Shown here: positions 16,581 through 25,669 of the stretch, one piece after another
Numbering within the stretch: position 1 is the stretch's first letter
Layout of the letters: each line of letters starts with the position of its first letter
Source: Nitrososphaera sp.
GTDB taxonomy: Archaea > Thermoproteota > Nitrososphaeria > Nitrososphaerales > Nitrososphaeraceae
Length of the DNA: 64,000 bases
Assembly (NCBI GenBank): GCA_039938515.1
Contig: JBDUUL010000001.1
Span: forward strand, 1-64,000
Reading direction: 5' to 3'
Position numbers and translations under genes: made by a program
The notes under the pieces: generated by a model
Told to the model about the DNA's origin: nothing
What the model saw: only the letters and a program-made list of their open reading frames with translations
Database searches by the model: none

Positions 16581-17333
16581 TCAGCGGAAGAGGTCTTCTG
16601 CCTTCGGCCTGGAGAGCTTTTTGGCAGACCCGCGCGCCAGAGAGCGCTCATGGGAGTATCCCCTGACTATGGCCGCTGGAACGCCTATGGATTTTCCCAT
16701 CACCAGCTCTGCAGCGGCGGCTAACTCGTCTGCCACGGCTATCTCTGTCACCCTGAGTGTGTTTCCAAAAGTGTCCTTTGAGCCGATATAGCTCTTGATG
16801 GGTTCTATGCCGGACGCCCCAATGGCTACGTTTGTCTGTCCCATTCGAAATGCCCTGCCAAAGGTGTCGCTAATGATTACCGCAACGTTGACGCCAAACC
16901 GCGACTCTAGTGCTAATCTCAGTTTATGTGCAGACTCGTCGGAGTCTCGCGGGAGCAATACCGCGTAGCCTTGCCCGACGTTGCTCTGGTCAACACCAGA
17001 GTTTGCACACACAAATCCGTGGTGGGTCTGTGTGATTATGATCCCGCGGCTTGCGGCGACGACCTCGCTCGCTTCCTGCAGGATAAGCTCGGTTATCGCG
17101 GGATCCTTGGACAGCCGTTTGGCCGTTCTGCGCGCCCTCGCCGAGACCTTGACGTCTGACAGCCTGACGACACGCGATTCGCACTTGGAGACTATTTTCT
17201 GGGCGACTACAATGACGTCTCCTTGCAAAAGCGGTATTGAACCGAGTTCAAGTGCGTCCGCTATGACCTGCTCGAGCCTGTCTCCGGGGGCAACCTCTCT
17301 GTCGACCTTGAGCGGAATTACCTGGATCGACAA
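16581..17333 (-). CDS. cofE: Coenzyme F420-0:L-glutamate ligase CofE
   Basis: CofE adds glutamate to the F420-0 side chain using GTP. The 250 residues match the single-domain archaeal form. Indicative segments are VIPLKVDREVAPGD at the N-terminus, GDVIVVAQKIVSKCE (about 39-53), THHGFVCANSGVDQSNVG (about 104-120) and VIISDTFGRAFRMGQTNVAIG (about 152-172). The Gly-rich nucleotide- and metal-contact residues all seem present. It starts at TTG 17333, 25-30 bases after a GTTATATTG box. Other F420 genes are not in the window; the flanking phosphatase gene is in the same direction but 58 bases away and has its own promoter. Confidence 0.92.
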   Translation of the reverse strand: MSIQVIPLKVDREVAPGDRLEQVIADALELGSIPLLQGDVIVVAQKIVSKCESRVVRLSDVKVSARARRTAKRLSKDPAITELILQEASEVVAASRGIIITQTHHGFVCANSGVDQSNVGQGYAVLLPRDSDESAHKLRLALESRFGVNVAVIISDTFGRAFRMGQTNVAIGASGIEPIKSYIGSKDTFGNTLRVTEIAVADELAAAAELVMGKSIGVPAAIVRGYSHERSLARGSAKKLSRPKAEDLFR

Positions 17334-17391
17334 TTGCGGCTGACCGGTAGAGAATACAATATAACGTTGACGTTCTGGTGCTGGACTTGCA

Positions 17392-18069
17392 CTAGCGCCT
17401 GTTTGCTGCGTTTACCAGTACGGCCTTGCCGAACTTCTTTTGAAGGAGGTGCAGGAGTATTGTAAGGTCCTTGCTTGGAATGACCTCGTCTGCCTTGTCC
17501 CGTACGACATCGGCAGGGACAAAGCCCACCCGGAGCTCGGCGATGTCAAAGAGCTTGAGGTCGTTGGCCCCGTCAACTACCACGACCGTATCCTCCTTTC
17601 TTATGCCGTAGTCCCTGATAGTGGGCAGAACCGCTGCTGCCTTGTCAGATGTGACGTTCATCTTGACGTCGTCAAGCACGCCTTCCTTGAAGACAAGTTC
17701 ATTTGAAAAAATCCTGTCCAGTCCAAGCTCGTCCTTGAGCCTGTCTGTAATCAACGTAAAGCCTCCAGAAACCGCGATCATCTTCCATCCTGCCTTCTTC
17801 AAAGTGGAGCAAAGCTCTTTGGCCCCGTACATCAGCGGGAGTTTCTCGGCAATTTCCTTCGCATCCTCAAATGGGATGCCGCGAAGAGCATGGACGCGTC
17901 TTCTGAGTCCTTCTTCCCAGACAATGTCGCCGCGGATACCTGCGTTGGTGATTTTTGTAATCTCTGCCGCTTTGGCTTCACCCATGAGCTCTGCAAGCTT
18001 TGGCAGGTACTCTGCGTCTAGGAGCACGCCTTCCACGTCAAAGACAACGAGCATTCTTCGCTTGACCAA
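17392..18069 (-). CDS. HAD-family phosphatase, phosphoserine-phosphatase-like
   Basis: The 225-residue protein has the SerB-type layout: motif I VVFDVEGVLL (about 8-17), a helical cap, motif II MIAVSGGFTLI (about 97-107), the Lys of the second half at SDKAAAVL and motif III TVVVVDGANDLKLF (about 160-173). Motif I reads DVE rather than the usual DxD, so the second, acid-base Asp is a Glu. This may lower or change the activity. Phosphoserine or a related small phosphate is the likely substrate by family, and it could feed serine and cysteine synthesis. It starts at TTG 18069, about 25 bases from a CTTAATATA box. Confidence 0.8.
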   Translation of the reverse strand: MVKRRMLVVFDVEGVLLDAEYLPKLAELMGEAKAAEITKITNAGIRGDIVWEEGLRRRVHALRGIPFEDAKEIAEKLPLMYGAKELCSTLKKAGWKMIAVSGGFTLITDRLKDELGLDRIFSNELVFKEGVLDDVKMNVTSDKAAAVLPTIRDYGIRKEDTVVVVDGANDLKLFDIAELRVGFVPADVVRDKADEVIPSKDLTILLHLLQKKFGKAVLVNAANRR

Positions 18070-18110
18070 CTCACTCTACCGTTCGTATATTAAGCTTGTT
18101 CATTTTTTTT

Positions 18111-19565
18111 CTACCACTGAGAGCCCCGGGTTCTGATGGTTTTCTGCTTCTTGTTGCTGATATAATCGGTTAACAAAACCCTGTCAATATCTGACGGGTT
18201 GATATAGTACGACCGACCTTTCACGTACTTTTCCATTTCATTTACGTAGCCGAGCAGCGAGTCCTCCTCGCTTATCATAATAGTGTCAATGTCGATGTTA
18301 AGCGAGTGGCACCTCTTGGCCTCTACTATCGTCCGCTCACCTATGTACTGGTCGACCTGTCTGTACCTGTAGCACAGGTAGACGAGCTCGCCTGAAGCCG
18401 TGTCAAGATTCATGCTCTGGCTTGTCCTGACCATATCGAGAGTCTGTCTGTCAGGCGTGTAAAAATGCGAGTACGGCCTCTGCGAGAGAATCTTGTCCTG
18501 CTCGATCTTGTCGCTGATAAAACAGGCACTTGGGTGGCCGTCAGTCACAAGTACAATGCGTTTGTTCATGGAGCCGTCTTTCTGGAGAATTCTGCTTGCA
18601 AGCCTGAACGCGGCCTGATAATTGGTGTAGTGAAGAAAGTCAGAGCCCGGTTCGAAGGTCTTTAGGTACGGAATGTCCATTGGCGCGATTTTTGAGGCAA
18701 GAGCGCCAAAGCCGACAATGTAAATTGAATCGGATGGAAAGAACTTGCGATTCAGGAGGTAGAGGCTCCAAAGTGCGCGCTTTGCAGCCTCTATTCTGCT
18801 CATGTCTCCGTACATCGACGAGTAGCGCATGGTCGAGCTCAGGTCGATGCAGTATACGACGGAAACCCTGACGTCTTGCATGGTCTCGTACTCCTCAAAA
18901 TCCTCGACGTCCATTTGAAGGGGCGTTGTGAGGGGGGCCCCGCTGTCTATCGTCCTCTGAATGCAGTTCAAAAGCGAACGCGGCACGTTGAGTAGCCTGA
19001 TGTCGTCGCCAGGCTCAAACTTTTTGCTCGTATCGAGCAGAATGGAGCCGCTGCCATAGTTCTGGGTCTCGTGCAGGCCGGAATCTCCCTGCTTGAGTGC
19101 CTTCATCACGTCGCCGAGAATCCTGTTGCCAATCCCCACAAAGCCCCTTGGGCTGAGCCACTTTGGCGAGTCCTTCAGGTATCCTCTCTGCATAAGAAAT
19201 GAAACAAACGGGAGGCCCGAACCTTTGTCCTGATCGTCAAGATCACCGGGGAGGGGCTTTGAGCGAGTGGATTTTCCCAGATCGGCAGGGGTTGACGGGG
19301 ACGCGGCAGACTGGAGTGCCTGTTCGAGTTCCTGCAGTGTCGGCGTCTTTTCCCTGAGTGCCTCCCTTCCTGCTGCGGAGAGCAGTTTGTTCAGAAGGTC
19401 CCTACCGCGCTGCTTTTTTTCAAAGTCGCTTTCAGAATGCTGGCCTGCAGAGCGCTGCCTTTTCTGGTCACTGCTCTTAGAGTCGCCGCTCCTGTCCTGT
19501 TCGGGGCTGTCAGCAGACACGTAAAGGAACCGCTTGCTTGCTGCTGCCCTATATGGCTGGGACAT
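18111..19565 (-). CDS. VWA-domain protein paired with MoxR-type ATPase
   Basis: The C-terminal half contains a von Willebrand A domain with the metal site DLSSTMRYSS (about residue 239), a Thr-containing loop and LVTDGHPSACF (about 331). The N-terminal 130 residues are charged and low in complexity, with GlnGluLeu-rich stretches, and probably form a linker or platform. VWA proteins of this type work with a MoxR AAA+ ATPase to remodel or load metal into target proteins. The gene overlaps the ATPase gene by 17 bases when the ATG 19565 is taken as the start (a TTG at 19586 is an alternative). The target of this pair is unknown. Confidence 0.85.
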   Translation of the reverse strand: MSQPYRAAASKRFLYVSADSPEQDRSGDSKSSDQKRQRSAGQHSESDFEKKQRGRDLLNKLLSAAGREALREKTPTLQELEQALQSAASPSTPADLGKSTRSKPLPGDLDDQDKGSGLPFVSFLMQRGYLKDSPKWLSPRGFVGIGNRILGDVMKALKQGDSGLHETQNYGSGSILLDTSKKFEPGDDIRLLNVPRSLLNCIQRTIDSGAPLTTPLQMDVEDFEEYETMQDVRVSVVYCIDLSSTMRYSSMYGDMSRIEAAKRALWSLYLLNRKFFPSDSIYIVGFGALASKIAPMDIPYLKTFEPGSDFLHYTNYQAAFRLASRILQKDGSMNKRIVLVTDGHPSACFISDKIEQDKILSQRPYSHFYTPDRQTLDMVRTSQSMNLDTASGELVYLCYRYRQVDQYIGERTIVEAKRCHSLNIDIDTIMISEEDSLLGYVNEMEKYVKGRSYYINPSDIDRVLLTDYISNKKQKTIRTRGSQW

Positions 19566-21201
19566 AGGTGTTTTCCTTTTTCTCAAGCACAGGCGGCTGC
19601 AAGTGGCTGAGGCCTTCGAGGACTAATTCGGTGACGGAGGCTGTAAATTCGCCGTCAAGTTCTGTGTCGGAGGACACCGACATGGTCGGGATGCTGTACA
19701 GGCGCGCCCGCTCGACGAGTTGCTTCTGTCGCTCTCTGACAGCCGCAGCGGCCTCTGCAACCAGCTGCTTTAGCAATGGAAACTTGCCAAGCTGTGACTG
19801 GTAATCATGCGCGTCGCCCTGCTTGCCTGTCCCAAGACTTGACTGTGAAACCTGAAAGGCCTTGTTCTTGGCAAATTCTGACTTGACCTTTGAAACCAAC
19901 TCGGGCTGGAAATTGTCCGCATAGCTGAGCGAGATCTGCGAGAGCGTATTCTCTATTATGGAGTAAAGCACGGTATCGCGGTTTTCCCTTGTGTCTTCCA
20001 TCTCGGAAAGTTCGAACTTTGAGGACTGGCGGATAGCGTAGATATCGCTCAGACGCGGTATGGCAATTACGTTGTTGTGAATCGCTCTCGTCCGCTCGGC
20101 CTCGCCTGTCAGTACTTCCATGGAGTGAACAGCCATTCTTACGCTCACGCCCTTGTCGTGGTTGACGCTTTGGTGGGCTCTTGCCCCCTGGGTCACCATG
20201 GCTATGATTCTCAGCATAAACTCTGGGACAAAGACCGGGGCATCTGGAATTCTCGCTTCCTGCAGAACGATGAGCATCTCGTCTTCTACGGTCTTTGGAT
20301 AGTGGGTGTCGACGTGGCTTTTCAGCCTGTCAAAGAGGGGCTCTATGACCTTGCCAGAGTGGGTATAATCAATCGGGTTTGCCGTGGCGATAATCTTTAC
20401 GTCCGGCTTGAAGACGACGGGGTAGGCGCCTGTGGTAAACTTGCCTTCCTGAAGCACGCTGAGAAGCGCCACCTGCTTGCGCGGGTCAAGGACCGGCAAT
20501 TCGTCAATACAGAGTATGCCGTGGCGCGCCTGAAGAAGCTGGCCTGCAGAGTATGACTCGATGCTGTACAGCTCAACGCCCTTTTTGGCGATTTTTATGG
20601 CGTCAATCTGGCCTACTAGATCCTTCACCGAAATATCTGGGGTAGAAAGTATGTACTTGTACCTGTCTTCTCCGGAAATCCAGTCCACCTTTGTCTCGAG
20701 TTTGTCGTTCTTGATTATTTCCTCGCACTCGTTTGATACCGTAAATTCAGGATGGGTCCTGACAATATCGCCACCGCCGAGTAGCGCGGTCATGTGTTCC
20801 TCAGGAATCGTGGTAGGGATATCGTTTGTAATGGTGCCTCTGACGACCGGTATCGGCGAGAGCAGGCTTTTGGCGATTGACTCTGCAATCTTGGTCTTTG
20901 CCTGGCCTATCTGCCCCACGAGAAGCATGTCGTGCCCCGAAAGAATGGCCCTGTTTACGGCAGGCACAACGTCCTCGTCGTACCCGATGATGCCTGGATA
21001 GGGGTGCTCGCCGGCGCGCAACTTGCGAATCAGATTTCCGCGCAATTGCGCGTCTGCGCTTGCGTGCTTGTAGTTTATCTTGAGCAAGTCTCCAAGGGTC
21101 TTGACCTGCCTATAGTCCTCCGGGACGCCTGGCTGAATTTCAGAGTATTTTGGTTTTGAACTGTATGCGCGATGAACGATATCCTCAATCTTGGAACTCA
21201 T
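19549..21201 (-). CDS. MoxR-like AAA+ ATPase
   Basis: The protein is an AAA+ ATPase of the MoxR / magnesium-chelatase I group. The Walker A region is LLVGQIGQAKTKIAES (about 91-106, with Q-A-K-T in place of the standard G-K-T) and Walker B is GILCIDELPVLD (about 226). Sensor and arginine-finger regions follow (IIATANPID and EPLFDRLKSH). I chose the ATG 21201 because a TTAAATTTAA box lies about 30 bases upstream; the longer TTG frame at 21228 would begin inside that spacing. It is followed by the overlapping VWA gene, so the two are made together. Confidence 0.9.
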   Translation of the reverse strand: MSSKIEDIVHRAYSSKPKYSEIQPGVPEDYRQVKTLGDLLKINYKHASADAQLRGNLIRKLRAGEHPYPGIIGYDEDVVPAVNRAILSGHDMLLVGQIGQAKTKIAESIAKSLLSPIPVVRGTITNDIPTTIPEEHMTALLGGGDIVRTHPEFTVSNECEEIIKNDKLETKVDWISGEDRYKYILSTPDISVKDLVGQIDAIKIAKKGVELYSIESYSAGQLLQARHGILCIDELPVLDPRKQVALLSVLQEGKFTTGAYPVVFKPDVKIIATANPIDYTHSGKVIEPLFDRLKSHVDTHYPKTVEDEMLIVLQEARIPDAPVFVPEFMLRIIAMVTQGARAHQSVNHDKGVSVRMAVHSMEVLTGEAERTRAIHNNVIAIPRLSDIYAIRQSSKFELSEMEDTRENRDTVLYSIIENTLSQISLSYADNFQPELVSKVKSEFAKNKAFQVSQSSLGTGKQGDAHDYQSQLGKFPLLKQLVAEAAAAVRERQKQLVERARLYSIPTMSVSSDTELDGEFTASVTELVLEGLSHLQPPVLEKKENTYVPAI

Positions 21202-21229
21202 GAGTAGAGTTACATAGCGAGCGTTCAAG

Positions 21230-21239
21230 TTAAATTTAA
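21230..21239 (-). promoter_or_regulatory. TATA-like box for the MoxR/VWA pair
   Basis: TTAAATTTAA on the minus strand, about 30 bases before ATG 21201. It fixes that ATG as the start of the ATPase gene. Confidence 0.45.
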
Positions 21240-21259
21240 GTTAACGCGCCCAGCATAGC

Positions 21260-21361
21260 CTAGTGGTTTTCAATCGCAAGCTCTACCTGTCGGAGCAGTT
21301 CCTTCATTTCCAGTTCCGCGTCTGACTCTGTTTTTTTCCGAACCTCGCTCGCGCTCTGCAA
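21260..21361 (-). CDS. Possible 33-residue helical protein
   Basis: A short frame starts at TTG 21361 and ends at a TAG at 21260-21262. It is strongly helical and charged (ASEVRKKTESDAELEMKEL followed by LRQVELAIENH), with regular heptads. A TTATTATAAG box at 21390-21399 stands about 30 bases before the TTG, which supports leaderless expression. The upstream part of the same frame remains open for 14 more codons but has no conventional start. It fills most of the 309-base space between the MoxR and S13 genes. No function can be assigned. Confidence 0.45.
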   Translation of the reverse strand: MQSASEVRKKTESDAELEMKELLRQVELAIENH

Positions 21362-21510
21362 TGCTGTCGTTTTTTTGGCCTCGGGTGGGCTTATAATAAT
21401 TTAGATAAAGCAATACTCACCAAGCGACAAAACTTTTCGCTGCGCCGGATGCTAGTAAGACTTCCTGTGGCCATTTCCGGCTAGAGCCTGTACACCCAGC
21501 ATGGTTTTTA

Positions 21511-22149
21511 TTGCCGTCGCAAGTCGAAGAAGCACACTTGTCTGCTTCAGAGTACAAGCACATCCTCAGAATTGCAGGAAAAGACATTGAGGGCAGCAAA
21601 AAATTGATTGTTGCTCTAAGTGAGATAAAGGGCATAGGCTACACCTATGGCCAGGTTTTGGTAAACACGTTAAAAATTAATCCCAACATCCGGGTTGGCT
21701 TTCTTACAGAAAACGAAATGCGCGAAATCGAGAGCGCGATCTCAAACCCCTCAAAGGCAGGCGTTCCAGAGTGGTATCTCAACCGCAGAAAGAACGTCGA
21801 CACAGGGACCAGCGGCCACCTGATTACCTCGGATCTTGATTTTGCAATTTCTAACGATATCGAACGTGAGAAGACGGTGATGAGCTGGCGAGGCTACAGG
21901 CACATGTTTGGCCTTCGCGTGAGAGGCCAGCGCACTCGGACAACAGGCCGCAAGGGAGGAGCTGTCGGCGTAAAGAAGACGAAGGCAATGCCTGGCGCCG
22001 CGCCTGGAGCTCCCGGTGCTCCCGCAGCCCCGGCAGCTGCTGGAGCCGCCCCTGCTAAAGATGCCAAGGCCGCTGCACCGGCTGCTGGAGCTGCATCAGC
22101 TCCGAAGGCTGGAGCCGCGCCCGCCGCAAAGGAGCCGGCGAAGAAATAG
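21511..22149 (+). CDS. rps13: 30S ribosomal protein S13 with Ala/Pro-rich extension
   Basis: S13 lies in the head of the small ribosomal subunit and contacts the P site. The first 150 residues carry all family features: ILRIAGKDIEGSKKLIVALSE, IKGIGYTYGQVL, YLNRRKNVDTG and SWRGYRHMFGLRVRGQRTRTTGR. A tail of about 60 residues made almost entirely of Ala, Pro, Gly and Lys follows. Such tails also occur on other ribosomal proteins in this group. TTG 21511 is one possible start; TTG 21538 (MSASEYKH) is another and has a TTTTTAT box about 28 bases upstream. S4 follows after 14 bases. Confidence 0.95.
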   Translation: MPSQVEEAHLSASEYKHILRIAGKDIEGSKKLIVALSEIKGIGYTYGQVLVNTLKINPNIRVGFLTENEMREIESAISNPSKAGVPEWYLNRRKNVDTGTSGHLITSDLDFAISNDIEREKTVMSWRGYRHMFGLRVRGQRTRTTGRKGGAVGVKKTKAMPGAAPGAPGAPAAPAAAGAAPAKDAKAAAPAAGAASAPKAGAAPAAKEPAKK

Positions 22150-22163
22150 GAGTCTGGTGTTGA

Positions 22164-22676
22164 TTGGGAGATCCGCGTAAATCCCGCAAACTGTTCCACC
22201 GTCCAAGGCGCATCTGGACTACGGATCAGCTCTCATCAGAGCTATACGTGATGGGTTCTTACGGCCTGAGAAACAAGCGAGAACTCTGGAAGGCGCAGAC
22301 CGAAGTTGCGAGAATCAGAAACCAGGCGCGAGCCTTGCTTGCACTTCCGACCGAGGTCCGATCAGAGAAGGAAAGAAGGCTTCTTAACTTTCTCACGCGC
22401 CTCGGTCTAGTTAACGAAGAGTCCTCACTTGACGACATTCTCAACCTCAAAATTGAGGACCTGCTTGAGAGGCGCTTGCAGACAATTGTCATGAAAAAGT
22501 CCGGCGCCAGGTCACCCTACCAGGCACGACAGGCAGTAAGCCACGGCCACGTCTCAATAGGGAACCGAAAGGTGAACCTCCCTGGCTATTTGGTAAGAAA
22601 GGAAGAGGAGGCGGGAATCCTGCTTCACATAGAACTCCCCAGTGCCGGAGCCCCGAATTCTGCCCCGCAGTCCTAG
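22164..22676 (+). CDS. rps4: 30S ribosomal protein S4
   Basis: S4 nucleates assembly of the small subunit. The archaeal form begins at TTG 22164 with DPRKSRKLFHRPRRIW and then ELYVMGSYGLRNKRELWKAQ. The S4 RNA-binding domain lies at about 104-150 (LERRLQTIVMKKSGARSPYQ then ARQAVSHGHVSIGNRKVNLPGYLV). The end is acidic and short. The gene is 14 bases behind S13, in keeping with the usual S13-S4 pairing; the S11 and RNA polymerase D genes that often follow are absent here. Its stop overlaps the stop of the converging gene by 4 bases. Confidence 0.95.
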   Translation: MGDPRKSRKLFHRPRRIWTTDQLSSELYVMGSYGLRNKRELWKAQTEVARIRNQARALLALPTEVRSEKERRLLNFLTRLGLVNEESSLDDILNLKIEDLLERRLQTIVMKKSGARSPYQARQAVSHGHVSIGNRKVNLPGYLVRKEEEAGILLHIELPSAGAPNSAPQS

Positions 22677-23638
22677 GCAACAGCGGTGCCGACCACGTCT
22701 ACGTGGTCAATCTTGCCGTCAGAATCCATGTCAAAACCCTGCACCACGACGGCAAAGTCAGTCTTTTCGTTGAATCTTTTCAAGACCTCCTCGCTGTAGT
22801 TTGTAAGGGCAATAACTGCGGCCTTTGTCCCGGCCGACCTGACACCTGCAAGTACGATTATGCTTGTCGTCGGGTCGTACGGATTTTGAATCTTTGCAAT
22901 GAGCCCATGGGTGTCTGAGGTGTACCGCCTGCCTGACCTCTCCACTAGGCCTGCCCAAAAGTTGTTCTCGTCGAAGCGAATGGGAAGGTAGCCGTTGTAC
23001 TCTGCGGTCACCATGTTGGTGCCCGGTCCGCCGAGGGTGATGAGATTCTGCCCTGTCAGGGACTTTTCAGCCTTGGCGTCGCTGTCCAATTTGACGACAA
23101 AGCCCGAAGGCGCGCTGGAGCTGATTGTCCCGAGGAAAAACGCAAGCTGGATGGCGTAATGGCCGTCGCGCGCAGAAGACTTGTGAGGGCCGTGCGGCTC
23201 AGGCGAGCCTACGATGATCAAGCCTCTGAAAACATTCGTCTCGTCAAAATATCCCCTGAAAAACCGCGAAGCAGGCTTGAATTGGGAAGAAACGGGTGAT
23301 TCCACTCGCGCCTCCTCGGACTCCATCTCGATTCCAAATGCCGGGCTGGCCGTATGGTACATCTTGGCGGTTCCGCCCCTGACAAGAATCCTGCCTGTTT
23401 CCTCAAGCGCACCGATAGCAACCAGTTTTCTGATGTAATAATATGCGCTCTGCTCGTAAATCTTCAGAACCTTTGCAACCTGGGCGGGATACATCGCGTC
23501 TTGTGACAGCAGCTGGACGATCCTCCAGGCGACGGGGTTTGAGAGGATTTTCATTGAATTTACATCATCAAATATCGTTATCTTTTTCGCGGTCGCCTTG
23601 CCATCCGACTCGGAAACCAGTGACTTTCTAAGCACCAT
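22673..23638 (-). CDS. Winged-helix regulator with S-layer-like C-terminal domain
   Basis: At the N-terminus (about residues 20-105) is an ArsR-type winged helix: FDDVNSMKILSNPVAWRIVQLL, YPAQVAKVLKIYEQSAYYYI and LEETGRILVRGGTAKMYH. The other two thirds consist of an alternating alpha/beta domain with GLIIVGSPEPHGPH, NLITLGGPGTNMVTAEYNG and IIVLAGVRSAGTKAAVIALT, like segments of archaeal S-layer proteins. A Gly-Phe-Asp-Met-Asp-Ser-Asp-Gly-Lys motif near the end may bind calcium. I placed the start at ATG 23638, because a TTATATAG box is about 25 bases upstream. The combination suggests a regulator that senses a ligand through the second domain. Function unknown. Confidence 0.75.
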   Translation of the reverse strand: MVLRKSLVSESDGKATAKKITIFDDVNSMKILSNPVAWRIVQLLSQDAMYPAQVAKVLKIYEQSAYYYIRKLVAIGALEETGRILVRGGTAKMYHTASPAFGIEMESEEARVESPVSSQFKPASRFFRGYFDETNVFRGLIIVGSPEPHGPHKSSARDGHYAIQLAFFLGTISSSAPSGFVVKLDSDAKAEKSLTGQNLITLGGPGTNMVTAEYNGYLPIRFDENNFWAGLVERSGRRYTSDTHGLIAKIQNPYDPTTSIIVLAGVRSAGTKAAVIALTNYSEEVLKRFNEKTDFAVVVQGFDMDSDGKIDHVDVVGTAVA

Positions 23639-23799
23639 CCTGATAACTCTACCACCACTATATAACATTGAACACTGGTACACATGTACATTTTGTAAAA
23701 ATGTAACATTCACGCTCCGGACTCCTATGTACCACGGTATAGCGGGTAGAAGCGCGCGTCAATAATGGATTTAAGCCTGCGTATGGTGGAGTTTTTCGT

Positions 23800-25566
23800 A
23801 TGTGTTCCATAATCGGATATCGTGGTAAGAATTCTGCCGCTCCTATTATCGTTAATAGTTTAAAGCGGATGGAGTATCGGGGATATGACAGTGTCGGAGT
23901 TGCGACGATTGACGACGAAAGTGCAATCCGAGTTCGCAAGGGCACCGGCAAGGTACTTGAAGTAAACAAGAACCTGGGAATAAGCGGAATGAGCGGCCAC
24001 ATCGGCATCGGACATACGCGCTGGGCGACCCACGGCGGCGTAACGGACAGTAATGCACACCCCCACTCTGCATGCAACAACGGTATAGCCGTCGTTCATA
24101 ACGGCATCATAGAGAATTACAAAGAGCTCAAGCAGACCCTCGAAAAGTCAGGCCATCATTTTACCAGCCAGACAGACAGCGAGGTAATAGCCCACCTTCT
24201 AGAGGTCCACTCAAGCGCGGGTCATGACATCAAACAGGCCATGATCAAGACTTGTCACGAGCTCAAGGGCAACTTTGCGTTTGTCGCCGTCTTTAGAGAC
24301 GGGACCATTGCGGCCGCTAGGTTTGAAGAACCTTTGATTGTCGGAGTCGCAAACGACGGCTACTTTTTGTCAAGCGACGTGCTCGGCTTTCTGGAATACA
24401 CCGACAAGGCGATATTTCTCGACAACCGGGACATCGCAGTTGTTGACAATTCGAAACTCGAGATATTCGACTTTGATGGAGTGCCGGTGGCAAGGCCTAT
24501 CACGCAGGTTGCGTGGGAACTTGGAGATATTGACAAGGGAAAATACGCCCACTATACGCTCAAGGAAATAAACGAACAGAGGCTCACCGTACTGCACGCC
24601 TCGAGGCAGGACGAGGCGAAAATTGAAGACTTTTGCAAGGTGCTAAAGGACGCCGAGAGCATCTACCTGACGGGCAGCGGCACAAGTTTTCATTCCGCAA
24701 TGATCTTCAAGCACCTCCTTGCAAGGTTTGCGAAGCTCCGCGCCGAGACTGTCATGTCTAGCGAGGCTCAATACGTGCTCTCATCAATGGATTCAGGCTC
24801 GGTTGTGGTCGCGTTTTCACAATCCGGCGAGACAGCAGACGTTCTTGATTCCGTGAGAATTGCGCGCAAGCAGGGTGGAAAGGTCCTTTCAATAGTTAAC
24901 GTCACGACGTCATCGCTTGCAAGAAACAGCGACGTCTTCCTTTCGACAAACTGCGGCCCCGAGATTGGCGTCGCCGCGACAAAGAGCTTTACCGGTCAAC
25001 TCTCCTTGGTCTACTCGATAGTCAGCCGCCTCTCAGAGGGCAGCCTTGACATGGCCAAGTCCGGTGTGCCAGCTGCAATTGACAGCATGATTGCCAACCA
25101 GGCAAAGGTGCTCAAAGTAGCAGACCAGATCAAAGAGTCCACCGACGTCTACCTTCTTGGCAGGTCGCTCCACTATCCAATCGCCCTTGAAGGCGCCCTC
25201 AAGATGAAAGAGCTGGCTTATGTCCATGCTGAAGGAATAGCGGCCGGCGAGCTGAAGCACGGTCCGCTGGCGCTGATGGAGAAGAACACGCTTGTAATTA
25301 TCCTGAACCCGCGGGACTCCACTTTCAGCGACTCGTCTTCTAACGCCCACGAGATAAAGGCAAGAGGTGCCACCGTCATTGGCATCTCAGACAAGCCCGA
25401 CGACACATACGACTTTTGGATTGAAATTCCACACATGGAAAACGAGGCCTTCTACCCAATAGTCGAGGTTATCGCCCTGCAAATCCTCGCGTACTACATG
25501 GCACTTGGAAGAAACGCCGACCCTGACTATCCGCGCAACCTTGCCAAGTCTGTCACTGTAAGATAG
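23800..25566 (+). CDS. glmS: Glutamine-fructose-6-phosphate aminotransferase
   Basis: GlmS makes glucosamine-6-phosphate from fructose-6-phosphate and glutamine, the entry to amino-sugar and glycan synthesis. The product starts MCSIIGYRGKNSA, so Cys 2 is the glutaminase nucleophile exposed after Met removal. The N-terminal Ntn domain has the standard GIGHTRWATHGGVT and AHPHSA. Two sugar-isomerase (SIS) domains follow, with YLTGSGTSFHSAMIF, VVAFSQSGETADVLDS and LLGRSLHYPIALEGALKMKE. The end matches the family (NLAKSVTVR). The 588-residue length is usual. An ATTTAAG box lies about 28 bases before the ATG. Confidence 0.97.
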   Translation: MCSIIGYRGKNSAAPIIVNSLKRMEYRGYDSVGVATIDDESAIRVRKGTGKVLEVNKNLGISGMSGHIGIGHTRWATHGGVTDSNAHPHSACNNGIAVVHNGIIENYKELKQTLEKSGHHFTSQTDSEVIAHLLEVHSSAGHDIKQAMIKTCHELKGNFAFVAVFRDGTIAAARFEEPLIVGVANDGYFLSSDVLGFLEYTDKAIFLDNRDIAVVDNSKLEIFDFDGVPVARPITQVAWELGDIDKGKYAHYTLKEINEQRLTVLHASRQDEAKIEDFCKVLKDAESIYLTGSGTSFHSAMIFKHLLARFAKLRAETVMSSEAQYVLSSMDSGSVVVAFSQSGETADVLDSVRIARKQGGKVLSIVNVTTSSLARNSDVFLSTNCGPEIGVAATKSFTGQLSLVYSIVSRLSEGSLDMAKSGVPAAIDSMIANQAKVLKVADQIKESTDVYLLGRSLHYPIALEGALKMKELAYVHAEGIAAGELKHGPLALMEKNTLVIILNPRDSTFSDSSSNAHEIKARGATVIGISDKPDDTYDFWIEIPHMENEAFYPIVEVIALQILAYYMALGRNADPDYPRNLAKSVTVR

Positions 25567-25669
25567 CCTGCGGGGAATAAAGTGACGGAGGGCCGGCGAT
25601 GCCTGCCCCCCGCACGACCGCATTTTCTGCAAATTCTTATTATAGGCGTTGGAGTGAACTCGACAGCGT

